Part shown: positions 34,981-48,311 of the stretch, in pieces
Layout: every line of letters begins with the position of its first letter
Position numbering within the stretch: the first letter of the stretch is position 1
Assembly (NCBI GenBank): GCA_003254925.1
Contig: QANZ01009168.1
Location: forward strand, 62,001-126,000
Length of the DNA: 64,000 nt
Origin: Chamaecrista fasciculata
Lineage: Eukaryota; Streptophyta; Magnoliopsida; Fabales; Fabaceae
Reading direction: 5' to 3'
Notes under the pieces: model-generated
Seen by the model: the letters and a program-made list of their open reading frames with translations, nothing else
Told to the model about the DNA's origin: nothing
Databases searched by the model: none
Translations under genes and position numbers: made by a program

Positions 34981-35905
34981 GGCAAAAGATATGTTGGTGC
35001 CCCTAAGTTGAGGTCAGTTTCAATTATTCCCCCAACGTTTGTTTTGTGTCGGTTATGCCCGCAACGTTTCACATCGTTGTCAATTATACCTTAATCTCAA
35101 TTTTTTTGGGCCAAAGTCCTATTTTAGTCTCTCAAGTTTTCTCAAAGTTCTGTTTTGGTCCCTCAGCTCAAAGTCCTTCATTCATCATCGTCTTCACCAG
35201 TACCACCACCACTAACACCACCACCACCACCACCGTCGTCAGCAGCAGTAGCACCATCGCCGTCGCCGAGTCTTTTCGGCGAGGTTCGTCTTCTTCGGCG
35301 AACTTTCAGACGAGATACACGGCGGCCCCGACGACTACAAAAACTCCTAATCCAAGATCTTTTGACTTCTTGAGTTTAATGGCGGCCTGCATTTTGTGAA
35401 CAAATGACCGGAAATATGATTTTCGGCGATTGTGTAATTTTTCGGCGACTATGTAATTATTCGACGGCTTGCTAGTCATTTTTCATAAAATGGAGGCCGT
35501 CATTGAACTTAGGAGGTAAAAAAAACCTTTGATTAGGAGTTTTCATAGTCGTCGGAGTCGCCGTGTATCTCGCCGGAAAGTTCGTCGAAGAAGACAAACC
35601 TCGCCGGAAAAGCTCAGCGACGATAGTGGTCTTGCTACTGTTGACGACGGTGGTGATGCTACTACTGATGATGGTGGTGGTGGTGGTGGTGAAGATGATG
35701 GTGAATGAAAAACTGAGTTGAGAGACCAAAACGAAATTTTGAACAAACTTGAGGGACCAAAATAGGACTTTGGCCCAAAAAATTGAGGTTAGGGTATGAT
35801 TGACAACAATGTGAAACGTTGGGAGTATAACTAACACAAAACAAACGTTGGGGGTATAACTGAAACTGATCTCAAACATTAAAAGGCACCAAGAGATGTT
35901 TTACC
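34981..35905. mobile_element. 925-bp Mutator-like element with 10-bp duplication
   Basis: The ends are GGCAAAAGATATGTTGGTGCC and GGCACCAAGAGATGTTTTACC, flanked by TTTTATTTTA at 34971-34980 and 35906-35915. The long arms include AACGTTTGTTTTGTGT, CAAAGTCCTATTTT and GGTCCCTCA. The GC-richer middle, with CACCACCACC and GGCGAGGTTCGTCTTC, also folds back on itself. Open frames of 117 and 135 codons there are Thr/Ser-rich readings of the repeat, with no known domain. Same family as 42388-43219. Confidence 0.8.
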
Positions 35906-37189
35906 TTTTATTTTATTTTGATTTCTAACTAGGTTACTCTTTTACCAACTATTTCATTTACCCTCCCTTCCCATTTTACTTTTTACTTTGCATTTTTACT
36001 ACTCGCACCCCGCTGCAAAGTTAAATCACTAAAATGCATTTTCCAATTCTCTTAAGTGTGGAGCAAGGCCAAAAAAAAAAGAGCAAGGCCATATTGTATA
36101 GTTTTTTTTTTTGGCACGAACGCCATATTGTGTAGTTAGGTGATAAAAAATATGAGTGAAAGGCAAAGGAATTATAATTAAAAAAAAAAGGCGAAAGGAA
36201 GAGATTCTAATATATGTGTGTTAATGAATGAAATAATTTAATTTTAAAATAAGTATTCGTGAAATGTTGGAGAAATGGGAAGCAAGAGAGTAGTGTGGGG
36301 GTAAATGTTGATTTTAGAAAGCATTGCGCAATACATGGAGATTGGATCGATTGCAATGGGTTTCCATAAACCTGCAGTGTGAGACATAAATTCCAAAAGG
36401 CACAGTTTCAACTGTGAGTTTTGAGATTTATGTCTCACACAGCAGGTCCACTATAGTAAAACTCACTACAGTGGATCTATCCTCTACATGCTAGACCCAT
36501 TGCTCTTTCATCTTCCAGCTAACCCCGTGGCTTCCTGTATTGCCAACTGAATTTATTATTTTATTTTAATTTTTTATGGTTCCGTTTCTGAACGAGTCAT
36601 GCGAATATACATTATAACTGGCTATGTTTTTTTCTTTTGAATTTTTGTTCTTTCTCTAAGGCGTGTGGATTTGATCGTCATGATGTTATGATTTATTTTG
36701 GTTTACATTTTTATGTTGCTTATCGATGAAGTTAAGAGTTACTGAAAACTCTTGGTTACTACGATTGTGGTTATTGTAACTTGTGGCTATGAGCACCTTT
36801 GGTGGAGCTTCAGCTGTCCTCTATTTGACTTACCTCTCTGTGCTCACTCTGTCCCTTCGTAGATAACTATTTTGCTGTCCTGTTTAACACTTTTTATGGG
36901 TCTGACCTCTGGTCATTAGGAATAATCTCTTTGTGGCAGGCCTTTGTTTTACCAGGTGAGCACCAACTTCTGGATTACTGAGTATGCTTATTGGCAAGGC
37001 AATATGGAATAATTAGTTCTTAATAGCCTGTCTTTTCCTCTCTTATAAATTAGATGGAAGCTGTCATTCCATATTAATGCTTGTGTATGTGTGTCTATTG
37101 CTCTCTTCACTGCACTGCATTATTGCCTTCTAAACCATTCAACTTTATCGAGTTGCAGTACCTGGTTAAAATTTTAACTAAACAATAGG
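35906..37189. other. Intergenic DNA
   Basis: No gene recognised. It contains the small hairpin at 36371-36446; otherwise A/T-rich. Confidence 0.4.
36371..36446. other. 22-bp inverted repeat able to form a short hairpin
   Basis: CCTGCAGTGTGAGACATAAA (from 36371, extending 2 nt) pairs with TTTATGTCTCACACAGCAGG (to 36446) with one mismatch near the base. The loop is about 32 nt. Stem length matches a plant small RNA, but pairing does not extend beyond it, unlike most plant miRNA precursors. Confidence 0.4.
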
Positions 37190-37350
37190 AATAGATGGCT
37201 GATAATCCTATAATTCGAGGAAGGGGAAGACCAAAGAAAACTATTCAAGAAACTATTGACATGTGCAAAGATAGAATGCGTTAACGTCAGCTGATCCATA
37301 TAGCCGAGCCTACCTAGTGGGACAAGGCTTTGGTTGTTGTTGTTGTATGT
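37190..37350 (+). mobile_element. 3' end of an RTE-type LINE
   Basis: Frame 37195-37284 reads MADNPIIRGRGRPKKTIQET and then IDMCKDRMR with a stop, followed out of frame by a QLIHIAEPT-like ending. It is followed by GGGACAAGGCTTTGG and a (TTG)n tail (37331-37346). The RGRPKKT...ADPT ending plus a short TTG microsatellite is characteristic of plant RTE LINE ORF2 and 3' ends. The remainder of the element is absent (5' truncation is usual). Confidence 0.7.
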
Positions 37351-38286
37351 AAATTATTGAACAATTTTGGTGAGCAGAGCATCTCAAAAGCATAGATTGT
37401 ACCTACAAGGAGTGGCTCAAGTGGTAAGCAAGCTTCAATTGATAATTGATGAGCTTCTGCAATGTAAAGGAATTTGAGATTGAGGGAAAACACTTGCAGG
37501 AAGGGTAGACCCAAAGAGTGTGGGGATACCTAGAGCGAGAACAGTCCCTATCCCAAAGAGCATAGGGATACCGGCGCGAAACCAAAAAGGGCACATATTT
37601 TCATTTATACAATATTGATAATTATTTTGGTAAATAGGGCATTTATCAAAGAGGACCAATATAAGCTGATAATTATGCCCTCCATGGTGTTAAAGTCCAC
37701 ATTTTGTGGTATTTGTTCTATTTTATAAGGGATGTTTGTCCATCTTTTCTTGGTGTTTAATCTAGGAACACTGTATTTGTAATACTGAAAGATGTTACAT
37801 TAACTCCATTATTTTTTTATGGTACATGATTAAGTTTATAGGAGTGAGTACTGAACATGGAAGTTGATACTTCACGCAAGGAAAAATTTTAGAATACAAG
37901 ATAGATAGATTGGGATGTTGCTTTCAGCTTCCTTATTTCTGTTCTTCAACTTACAGTTTATGTTTACATTAACTATTGTGCTTTGAAATGTGTATATGGG
38001 GTTTTTGTGTATAATAAGTTGACATATTTTTGTATTAAACTGTGTCACACCTTTTTTCTGCTGCATGATCACTTAAAGCATTTCAGATCAGTAACCTTCT
38101 ATCCATATTATCATCACAAATTGATACTGAATCTTCTTAAACTGCCAATTGACGTACGTGTTTAAACCTTCCCTTTCTCCTTTCTCCCAAATTTGCTAAT
38201 ATAAGTCTTCAGAAATGAGAATTTAACATGCCTGTTGGACACTTTACAAGTTGATTGTTTATCCTTGTGTTGACATCTAACCATAG

Positions 38287-39555
<1,269 letters not shown>

Positions 39556-40773
39556 TGCACCACTAATCTGTTGTGTTGGGAGGACTCAGGCGACTTTAAT
39601 ATAATGCTTTAAATGGGGAATGTGTAATGAATGTGTCTACCCTTAAAGTAGGACCAGCTATGAGTTCTTTTGCCCTTTGACAAAAATCTAAAAAATGTTT
39701 GTGTGGGAATGTTTCCTTTCAATATAGAGCCTCTTGGACGTCATCATATACCCCTCGGTATAAAACCTCTCACAAAGGGAAACTTAATTGTGTTAAAAAA
39801 ATCGTTGACCATTCTGTCTGCTTACTAATGCCTACAGTCCCAGTTGGCGAGATATGAAGTTGTCTAGTGGTTAGCTACTCTGTATTCTCTGATAATGCCT
39901 ACATTCCACAGGTATTTGTTTGTCTGAATGAGATCAGTCCATCAGATTCAAGCAGAGCATATGCTCGATTTGTTTGGGGATGGTGATACCTAGTAACCCA
40001 GCCCAATGGTGCTATGATTTTTGGGGCCTAACCAAATCACGATTTTTTTCTGGCCTGCCCCTAGTATTTATAACAGTACATACAATCGACTTCGTAGTAA
40101 AATGAGCCCACTTCAATGTCTCCCGGAAGCTGCTATTTGGTGATGTGTGTACCTGTGAGACATTGTGAACTTAACAAATTACATGTCTACGCATATGTTG
40201 GCCAGAAAAAGTTTGTACCCAACCCCATCCTCATTAGAGTGGGGGATGTGATGTTTGGGCACTGAGATTGAAGAGAAAGAGCAATAATTAATAATTAATA
40301 ATTAATAACTAAAGCAGGGATAAGCAGTCATGGACAGCTACCCATCGAATCAAAGAGCGAGTATTGCTAGAGAAATCCTTAGAAAGATTGGCATGCCAAC
40401 ACCAATATAATCTTCTTTAGTTCTCACAATAACTTGAAGAGAAAAAGGAGGAAGATAGCAGGGCACATTGCTATACTAAGACTGCGTTTCATTATTATTA
40501 TTAAGGAAGGATCTGTTTTCTCTGTTTCTGATGGTATATACTATATATATATATATATATATAACAAAACAACACAGACAGAAAAAGAAGGAAAAACAAA
40601 ACATAAGAAAATTTAACAAAAGAAAAATTGTAGTTGAGTTGCGAAGAGGCGAAATGGGAAATGCACATGACAAGTCATGAATGAAGGTATATGAATACAG
40701 GAAGAGCATAATAAAGGATTAGTTTAGTTTATAGTGAAGAGAATTGGGAGGAATTAAGAATATAATTAGTTAA
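39556..40773. other. Intergenic DNA between the E2 pseudogene and the phytocyanin gene
   Basis: Former 3' UTR of the pseudogene at the left; a repeated AATAATT run near 40285-40310 and a TA microsatellite at about 40541-40563. No gene. Confidence 0.4.
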
Positions 40774-41260
40774 TTAAGGGACAGTGACCCAAAGCTTTTG
40801 GCCAGCCTCACAATGCTTGCCGATGTTACAATAGAAGAAATAGTTGCCTGGTTTGTCCAATAAAATACTAGTGTTCCCAAGGAGGTGTGTGTACAAGGAT
40901 GTCTTGGAACTGCAATGCATGTAATCGTCCTGGTTAGCCAGCTGCACCACCGTGTTGAGCCCCGGTTTATATTGGAAAGCTGCAATATATAATGCAATTA
41001 AGTTCATGTTATACATATTTCAATTAAAGAGGAAGAAGAGAATGATGGATGCATGTATCAGTGAGTATGATAATCATACAAATAGTGTCACCAACAGCGA
41101 AGGTTGTATTCTTGGCCCAGTCTTGGTAGAATGTTGTGTATGGAGGCACACTCCAACCAAAGTCGCCTCCCACATAGTGAGTGGTGGCTGAGTTTACAGA
41201 CACCAACACAAGAGACCCAAACATGACGAACATCAACACATTGATTCCCATTTTTCTCAA
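40774..41260 (-). CDS. Phytocyanin (plantacyanin-like secreted blue copper protein)
   Basis: Two minus-strand exons, 41260-41080 and 40979-40774, join through a GT-AG intron (phase 1) into a 128-residue protein. Residues 1-25 (MRKMGINVLMFVMFGSLVLV...) form a signal peptide, so the product is secreted. The phytocyanin fold is clear: HYVGGDFGWSVPP, FAVGDTISFQYKPG, then YMHCSS and PGNYFFYCNIGKHCEAGQKL at the C-terminus. Of the four type-1 copper ligands, Cys111, His116 and Gln121 are in place with the usual C-x4-H-x4-Q spacing. Cys83 and Cys117 would form the disulfide. The first ligand His is replaced by Asn69 (GLNTVVQL). There is no hydrophobic C-terminal tail, so no GPI anchor. Plantacyanins act at the cell wall, for example in pollen-tube guidance and stress; copper binding here is doubtful. 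Confidence 0.88.
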
Positions 41261-41302
41261 TCGGTGTCTGCTTTAACGGAAACCACACACCCATACGCTA
41301 CC

Positions 41303-41310
41303 CTTTTATA
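41303..41310 (-). promoter_or_regulatory. TATA box of the phytocyanin gene
   Basis: TATAAAAG on the minus strand, 43-50 bp upstream of the start codon at 41260. It implies a very short 5' UTR of roughly 15-20 nt. Confidence 0.6.
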
Positions 41311-42387
41311 CTCTCCATTCCTTCTTTTCTTAGCTAACAACTATCTCATAATTATTCTTGACCAGGTTTTTTCATTCACTACGTTCGTGGCTTTCACACC
41401 ACAAATTAACTAACTAACTAACTAACTTCTATATTTATATTACTTCTCATCTATATTTAAGGATATTCCCTTTCCCTTTTCTTGCCTCCCTGTTTATTTT
41501 TGACATATATACCACTACCACCTTGCTTTTGTTTTTCCTATCTAAATTTGGCAATCTCTCATTATTGAACATGAAAACCTATATTCTGGCTGACATTGTT
41601 ATGTTAATAAATAGGATAAAATCGCTAAATGTATAACCTTTTTATTTGGAGAGATTAAAAAAATATTATACTGAAAAAATACGAACTATTTCTTAAATAC
41701 GTACTAATTTGTTAATAAACAAAAAAGCAATAAGGTTTTGCATCAAAGAGACATAAAGTGAAGTATTTGAAGAGAAATATAGGATTTAAGATAAGATGTC
41801 ACAATAATACATAAATTATATATATATATATATTATTTCAAAGTGGTATTTTATGTTTCTATAATCGTTCACTTTTCGTTTCAAACTATTAAATATAATT
41901 ATATCACTTATTTCAATTTCAAATGTAATAAGTATGGAGCTATGAATTATTTTTAATGCATCATTTATCTACCTAGTTTAATTCAAAATTCTTGAATTAC
42001 TGAATTATCCATAGAATATGAGCAAGCAACTTCCTAATAATATATATTCAACTTCAATAATAGATAAGGAAACATTTACTTTTTGTTATGTTAGGAATCA
42101 GATGTTATCCAAAGAAATGATAGGTTCACGATGTTCTTTCTTGGTCTAATTTGTATATCCACTAAAGTCGACATCAAAATATTCAATAAGTTCATGATTC
42201 ATTTCTTTAGAGTGTCATAGATCCAATGCGACAAATACAAAGTTATTAATTATTCTTAATGGATTCTTTCTCAATCTAGTTAAAATTGTTTGCAAATGAT
42301 GTCAAATTATGTCTCAAAAGTGAGTTTGAGACTAAAATTAAAAAATGCGTAAAAACATAGAATATCACTTTCAATTAAAAAAAAAAA
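41311..42387. other. Upstream region of the phytocyanin gene and A/T-rich spacer
   Basis: No gene recognised. A TAACTAACTAACTAAC run at about 41407-41426 and a TA run at 41818-41832. Confidence 0.4.
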
Positions 42388-43219
42388 GGCAAAATAATGT
42401 TGGTACCCCAACGTATGAGGTTATTTTCAGTTATACCTCCAACATTTTTTTTGTCAATTGTACCTTCAGTGTTTTGCATTTGAGTCAATTATACCTCAAC
42501 CCGGTTTTTTCTTGTTTTAAGGTCCTTAAGTTTTCATTATTTAGAAATCCTCCATTTTTTCAAGATTTTTCTTTCACACGAGTTCCTAACTAATTACAGA
42601 ACAATTCAGATTGTTTGTCATCTTTAACGAACTGGTCCATATAATTGAAAAATCTGAAAAATCTCTCCTCTCTGTTTTTCATAGTTCCAACAACCACGCA
42701 CAAACTCGCCGAAGAGCCTCGAATACAAAGAAATTGAGTAGAAATACCAATACCTCTAGCTCCAGCCATTAACACACAATCTCCAGTGGCGGTGTTGTCG
42801 TGGTCGTCGATATTGAGAAGTAAAGTAACTTCAAAACCCCTTTGGAGAGAGAGGCAAAATAAAAAAGATAGGTGAGAGGCGGTTGTAAGGGAAGGAAAAA
42901 GGATCATAACAACGTAATTTAGGGGAGACCAGGAAGCTGAGGATGACGACGAGAAGGACCATGTCGATAGAAACAAAGACAAATTGGACGGCGACGGTGA
43001 AGTGTGGTGGTGATGTTTTAGGATAAGAGAAGGAGGGTTGTTAATAGTTTCTAAGGACCTGTTTGTTAAAGATGACAAACATTTTGGACCATTTTGTAAT
43101 TCGTTAGTGATCAGGGTATAATTGAATGTGAAACTTTGGGAGTATAATTGACAAAACAAATATTGAGTGTATAATTGAAAATGACCCTATACGTTAGGGG
43201 TACCAACCGTACTTTTAAC
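42388..43219. mobile_element. Mutator-like element, second copy of the 34981 family
   Basis: Starts GGCAAAATAATGTTGGTACC and ends GGTACCAACCGTACTTTTAAC. Internally it has the same order of strings as the element at 34981-35905 (ACGTTTG/ACATTT, TCAATTATACCTCAA). Its flanks are A-runs (AAAAAAAAA before, AAAAAGAAA after) that could be a 9-bp duplication with one change. The 189-codon minus-strand frame at 42590-43159 runs through the repeat; it has no known domain. The last 68 bp are part of the palindrome below. Confidence 0.7.
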
Positions 43220-43993
43220 AAAAAGAAAAATAAAAAGGAGAACCAAAGAAAATATGACCTATACATAAAGATGACCGAAATGAAGTTTTAAGTATATTTT
43301 GTACCAATGCTTTGAGCTAGGGGTGTTCGTTGGGCGGTTTTGAACAAAATTTTTAACCGAACCCTCACATCAGTTTGAAGTAATTCTTAACCAAGCGGTT
43401 AAAAATAATTTGTTTAACCAAATGAAACCAAACTAATAATTAGGCGATTTGGGCGGTCGGTTTGAGCGGTTAACAGGTTTAGTAATTGTTTTTATTAATT
43501 AATTATAAAATTAGAAAGAAAAAAAATAGTGTTTTGGAGTAGTAAGTCAAATTATAGAATAGAGATTTGAGAGGATAAAATTGTATTCAATAATTTGACT
43601 TACTACTCCAAAACACTATTTTTTTTCTTTCTAATTTTATAATTAATTAATAAAAACAATTACTAAACCTGTTAACCGCTCAAACCGACCGCCCAAATCG
43701 CCTAATTATTAGTTTGGTTTCATTTGGTTAAACAAATTATTTTTAACCGCTTGGTTAAGAATTACTTCAAACTGATGTGAGGGTTCGGTTAAAAATTTTG
43801 TTCAAAACCGCCCAACGAACACCCCTAGCTCAAAGCATTGGTACAAAATATACTTAAAACTTCATTTCGGTCATCTTTATGTATAGGTCATATTTTCTTT
43901 GGTTCTCCTTTTTATTTTTCTTTTTGTTAAAAGTACGGTTGGTACCCCTAACGTATAGGGTCATTTTCAATTATACACTCAATATTTGTTTTG
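43152..43993. repeat. Perfect 404-bp-arm palindrome containing hAT-type ends
   Basis: Arm 43152-43555 and arm 43590-43993 are reverse complements with no difference that I could find, separated by 34 bp. The arms include the right end of the Mutator-like element, about 100 bp of flank, and a hAT-style terminus (TAGGGGTGTTCGTTGGGCGG at 43318 and its mirror ending at 43827). The right arm stops exactly at the N at 43994. Confidence 0.95.
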
Positions 43994-43994
43994 N

Positions 43995-45836
43995 TCAACT
44001 ACAATTTTCATTCAAGTACACTACAAACAAATCAAAACCCCCAAATTTTTTCAAAATCAAGCCCCACAAAAAAAAACATTTGATCTCTTCTTCAAGTTGG
44101 TCCCTAAAACCTTAAACTTTTGAATAGGTCCTGATTTAATTACAAACAAATCAAAACCCCCAAATTTTCTCAAAATCAAGTCCTATTTTGGTCTCTCAAA
44201 TTTGCTCAAAGTTTCATTTTGGTCCCTCAAATTTCTTCCAAAATCAGATCAAATCGAGATAATCCATGATTATTTTCAAAAATCAATCTTTCCAATCTCC
44301 ATTAAAATCATTATTTCGGTGGATTCTCTCATTGGCCTATAAATAGGATGCTTATTCTCAGAAGAAAGGGACGAATTATTCAGCAAAATTTCTCTGAGTT
44401 TGTGAGGCAAAGTTTGATCTTGGTAAGTCCCAAAAAACATCCCGTTTGTAGTTTTTATCTCTTTCCTCTTCTTTCTTCTTCATTTTTCATTCATGGTTGG
44501 GTAGTTTTAGACCACCCTAGGTTACTTTTAGATCCTAGAATGAAGGAACAATGGAGTTAGGCTCCAAGGGCGTTCCGATCGGTCCAAAATCCGTCAGAAA
44601 ATCCCGATTTTCGTGTTCCGATAGGGACTGGAATGAATTGGTTCTCCAGATTTTGGATTGTTCTGTAATTTTCAGTCTGGACCTCTTATTTTTGTAAAAT
44701 TACCTTTTGACCCCAGAAAACTTTATTTTTATTCATTTTGGTCCCTGTATATGACATGTCCAGGGACCTATGTTAAAATTTTGAAAACTTGTGGGGGGTC
44801 AATATGTAATTTTAGCGAAAACTTTCTTGAATGCTCTTCTCCCTTCGCTGAACGTGTTTAGCGAGGATGGAGGGTCACTGTGCTGCGTGCGTGTTTTGGC
44901 CGTATATATATATATATATATGTATAAATATAATATTATTATATTATTATATATTATTATATTGATCTGGCTTGTTTTCTCCCATTCTTTTGTTAATTAT
45001 TTTGGTTAGGAGATTACATTTTTTTGTTTAAGCCTAATTAATTTAGGTTAAGACAATTATTTTATAATTTATAAAATATTATGGGGTTCATGACTCAAAT
45101 ATTTTATAGACCGTAATCCATTTAATAAATACTTGAGATTATTAGGTTGTCCCTTTTATCTCATAAAAACCATAAAAAAAATACAAATAAAAATATCATA
45201 ATATCATAATTTGAGAGATAAAAATAGGACTTGATTTTGGGAAAATTTAGGGGTTTTGATTTGTTTGTAATTAAATCAGGACCTATTCAAAAGTTCAAGG
45301 TTTTAGGGACCAATTTGAAGAAGAGATGAAATGTTTTTTTTTTTGGGGCTGATTTTGAAAAAATTTGGGGGTTTTGATTTGTTTGTAGTGTACTTGAATG
45401 AAAATTGTAGTTGAATATAGGAATTTTTTGATAAATCATAGATGCTCATTTGTTTTTTAGGTTCTAAGGACTATTTTGATAAAGATCATAAACTTTTGGT
45501 ATTAAAGTGTAATTAAATTAGGACCTATTCAAAAGAAATCTTATGAAAAGGAGAAAAATCTAATATATTAGAATTCTAAAGACCCTTTTATAATTAATTC
45601 TTTATGTTTTGATCCCTTTTAGTAAAGGGAAAGGACTTAAACGCATAAGAGAAGACTTTTTGGGAGATTTTTGACATTTTAACTAACATTTGCCGTTAAA
45701 TCCTAACAGAAAAAAACCTCAGGGTACCAAATCGCTAACGGAGCAAACCACGGGGTACCACAATGCAAAAATTTTTCTTTCAGGGTACCAAAGGGGAACC
45801 GCCCCTAACCACAGGGTACCAAATTGCAATTTACCC
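43995..45836. mobile_element. Long-TIR element, second copy of the 28874 family, left end missing
   Basis: From 43995 the sequence matches the interior of 28874-31505 (TCAACTACAATTTTCATTCA onward). The right part (45230-45836) is its inverted arm and ends ACCAAATTGCAATTTACCC, the family terminus. The outer left TIR is lost in the gap at 43994. The middle (44345-44880) is unique and GC-richer, with TTGGTCCCTG strings and no domain. Confidence 0.7.
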
Positions 45837-46120
45837 CAAATTATTATTTTTTTACTTTGAGCCTTTGGTTATGTTGTTTTTTTGGTTCAGAAGTTTCCCA
45901 CTGTGATTTGGCGGCGAAATTACTAGAGCTGGTTTTGTTGCAGGGCATAACTTGGGGGAAAAGCTAGTTTAGAGCCTATGGTTTTGAGAGAAACAGCAGG
46001 AGCACACAAGTATAACCGGTGGCGTGAGACCAAAATCCCCTCATCTCTGAAGCAGAATCAAAGGGTTTTGTTTACTCCCAAATTCCGAAACGCTAAAACC
46101 CTAACAAAATCTTTCATCCC

Positions 46121-48311
46121 ATGGATAATGCCCCAGATAAGCCTGTGTGTGCCCAGGAGGCCCTGGATCTGCTGAATTGCGTTACTCACTCTCCGTTTGA
46201 TCAAGACAAGTGTCTCCATCTTTTGCATTCATTACGTGAGTGCGTCCTCACCAAGGTACCACGCCTCTTCCTCCATCGCTTCTCTTTCCTTTTTTTTTTT
46301 ATTAACCTTTTTGTACCTTTTGATTGCTTCTTCATCGATACCATACTCGTTCTCTCAGTTATGTTAATTTTTACCGAATAGAGCCTAGTCTTTTATCCTA
46401 TGGGTGTAGATCGGCCCTCTAATTTTGGTCTTGCTAATGTCTTTGTGTTAAGTCTTACTCCTAATTAAGCCATGTTTCGGAGATTTACATTTTTCTCGAG
46501 CATATGCAAGTGTTTCTTCTTTGCGAAAAATAAATGAAAAAAAAAATCAATTTGCGTCACTAAGATGACGCCATGACGGTACCCTACCTTATCTATGTGT
46601 CTTTTCTTGTATTTTTTTTCCTCCAAAAAAGCGTTTTCATCAGGTATTTGATGTAATCTCAAAGTTCTTGTTCAAACTATTCTTTGATATGCTGAGTAAG
46701 AACTTTTGTGTAAATATTGAAGCATGGAAGCAGTTTGGTATAGTCTATCATTAGATATGCTATAGTATCAAATAATCCGCCAGGAGAAAACATAGGTTGT
46801 TAATTTCTTGATTGTCAACAAATTATATGTTTGTTTGACAAGATTGTTAGTCATCAGCAAACCCTATATCTATCCTATACTGTTTTGCAGCTTCCTCACA
46901 GCAATTCGTTAGTTCATTAAACAAGAGAAGTTCAACATAATCTCAAGAAGTTCATGCAGTAAATACAGTAAATATAATTTGCTACCAATTTAATATACCA
47001 TATGTTAAATGCCAAACTACAACCATTACTATATATATTTTCTTTACTTCTTAATATTTCATCAGTTTATGAGTGGGAATGCCCTGTTTGTATCAAAGAA
47101 TAATCTGGTTATAAGAAAGGTAAAATGCTTAGTTCTTTTATATTACTTGCTAAACTTGAAATGTGTTTGATGGACACATGATAACAAACTTTGATTAAGA
47201 TGCTTTAGGACAAGGTTGAGTTTGTATGTTCTCAGTTATTTCCTGTGTCTACTTGTTTTTTTACTTTTACTTTTCATTTTTTTAGTAGTGTCTACTTGTA
47301 TTATGATTATGAAGCTTCATATTTCTTTTATTCCTTGAAAGTTCAGATTATCAAATTCAAATATGCTATGTAAGACATTTCTTTTCGTTTGCCTACTCAA
47401 TTTCCAGAGTTTATAGGTATAGACTACGAATTCTTTTATCCGCTATCCTTCTTATAATTTAGGTTGGTTTTCCAGGATTTTTTCTAAGTCAATTAAGGAA
47501 TGTATCAGTTTGGTTTGGTGAGAACATTTATTCCTTTTACAATGCTGCAACATTTCTAGGAGTGGAGAGCAATTAGTTTTTCCTCCGTTAATTTTCTCTT
47601 TGGTATGACTTATAATTATCTTACATTAACTGCAATTCTGAAGCTGGTTGTCAGTTTGAAATTATTTTGAAATGGAAGTTAAAACGCCTGATGCTAGATC
47701 ACTTTAAAGAAGCTCAGCCTTCTATTCTATGATTAACGGCCACCTGATCAGTAGCACAAGTAAGCAGTGTACGTATGGCTTCATGTGAACTTCACTTTAT
47801 CCGGCCTTTTCAATGACATCGAATACATAAATTTGTATGCATTTTTGGTTATGTTATCCTCTCTGAATGCAACATAAATATGAGCTTCATATATATTTTT
47901 ATATACTGACAAAGTTCAGCACAATTAGATAGTTGAGTTTTTAAAGCATAATATGATGTGAATTCAAACCAAACTTTGTGTGGAAAGGATTTGGTTGGTC
48001 GAGACAAAATTTATTTCAGTAATCTTTACACTTGGGGGATTACTGATTGGTCTCTGGCTGTCTCTTACCCAAAAAAAGAAAACAAAGTAAAATGACTCTA
48101 TATAGGGTATAGCCTTGTCTCGTCTTTCTACTAAATAGGTAATATATCTGCATTTATTGGCGATGCAGTTATTTAAAATATTATTGATTTCGGTGCTTTC
48201 CTCTATTTGTGCTAAGTTGTTTTCTCTCCATCTCTGCCTCAACAGAAAGTAAAGAAATTTTCCCTCACTGAAGGGCAGCAGGAAACAAAACAGAGCAACA
48301 AGGAGGCGTAA
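46121..48311 (+). CDS. Small twin-CX9C (CHCH, Cox19-like) mitochondrial protein
   Basis: Exon 1 (46121-46255, MDNAPDKPVCAQEALDLLNC onward) and exon 2 (48246-48311, KVKKFSLTEGQQETKQSNKE) are joined at phase 0 across a 1990-bp GT-AG intron, giving 66 residues. Cysteines at 10, 20, 31 and 41 form two C-x9-C motifs (CAQEALDLLNC and CLHLLHSLREC), the signature of coiled-coil-helix-coiled-coil-helix proteins. These are imported into the mitochondrial intermembrane space by the MIA40 disulfide relay and help assemble respiratory complexes. The lysine-rich tail is typical of short plant Cox19-type members. The exact orthologue is not certain. The leader carries CGCTAAAACCCTAAC just before the ATG, and an upstream ATG at 45978 opens an out-of-frame frame overlapping the start. 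Confidence 0.88.
47945..48055. repeat. Dispersed repeat shared with 32615-32715, in the CHCH gene intron
   Basis: Carries GGTTGGTCGAGACAAAA, AATCTTTACACTTGG and GATTGGTCTCTG in the same order as the 32.6 kb copy. Likely an old interspersed element. Confidence 0.4.

Noticed and set aside
35046..35879. Thr/Ser-rich open frames on both strands
   Set aside because: They read the inverted arms of a Mutator-like element and have no conserved domain.
37395..37590. tRNA-derived SINE
   Set aside because: An A-box-like TGGCTCAAGTGGTAAGC is present at 37405, but no B box follows at the right distance.
42590..43159. 189-codon minus-strand frame
   Set aside because: Lies within a long-TIR element, low-complexity Ser/His runs, no domain.
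43318..43827. Foldback hAT transposon
   Set aside because: The mirror symmetry continues well outside the element ends, and no direct 8-bp duplication is present.
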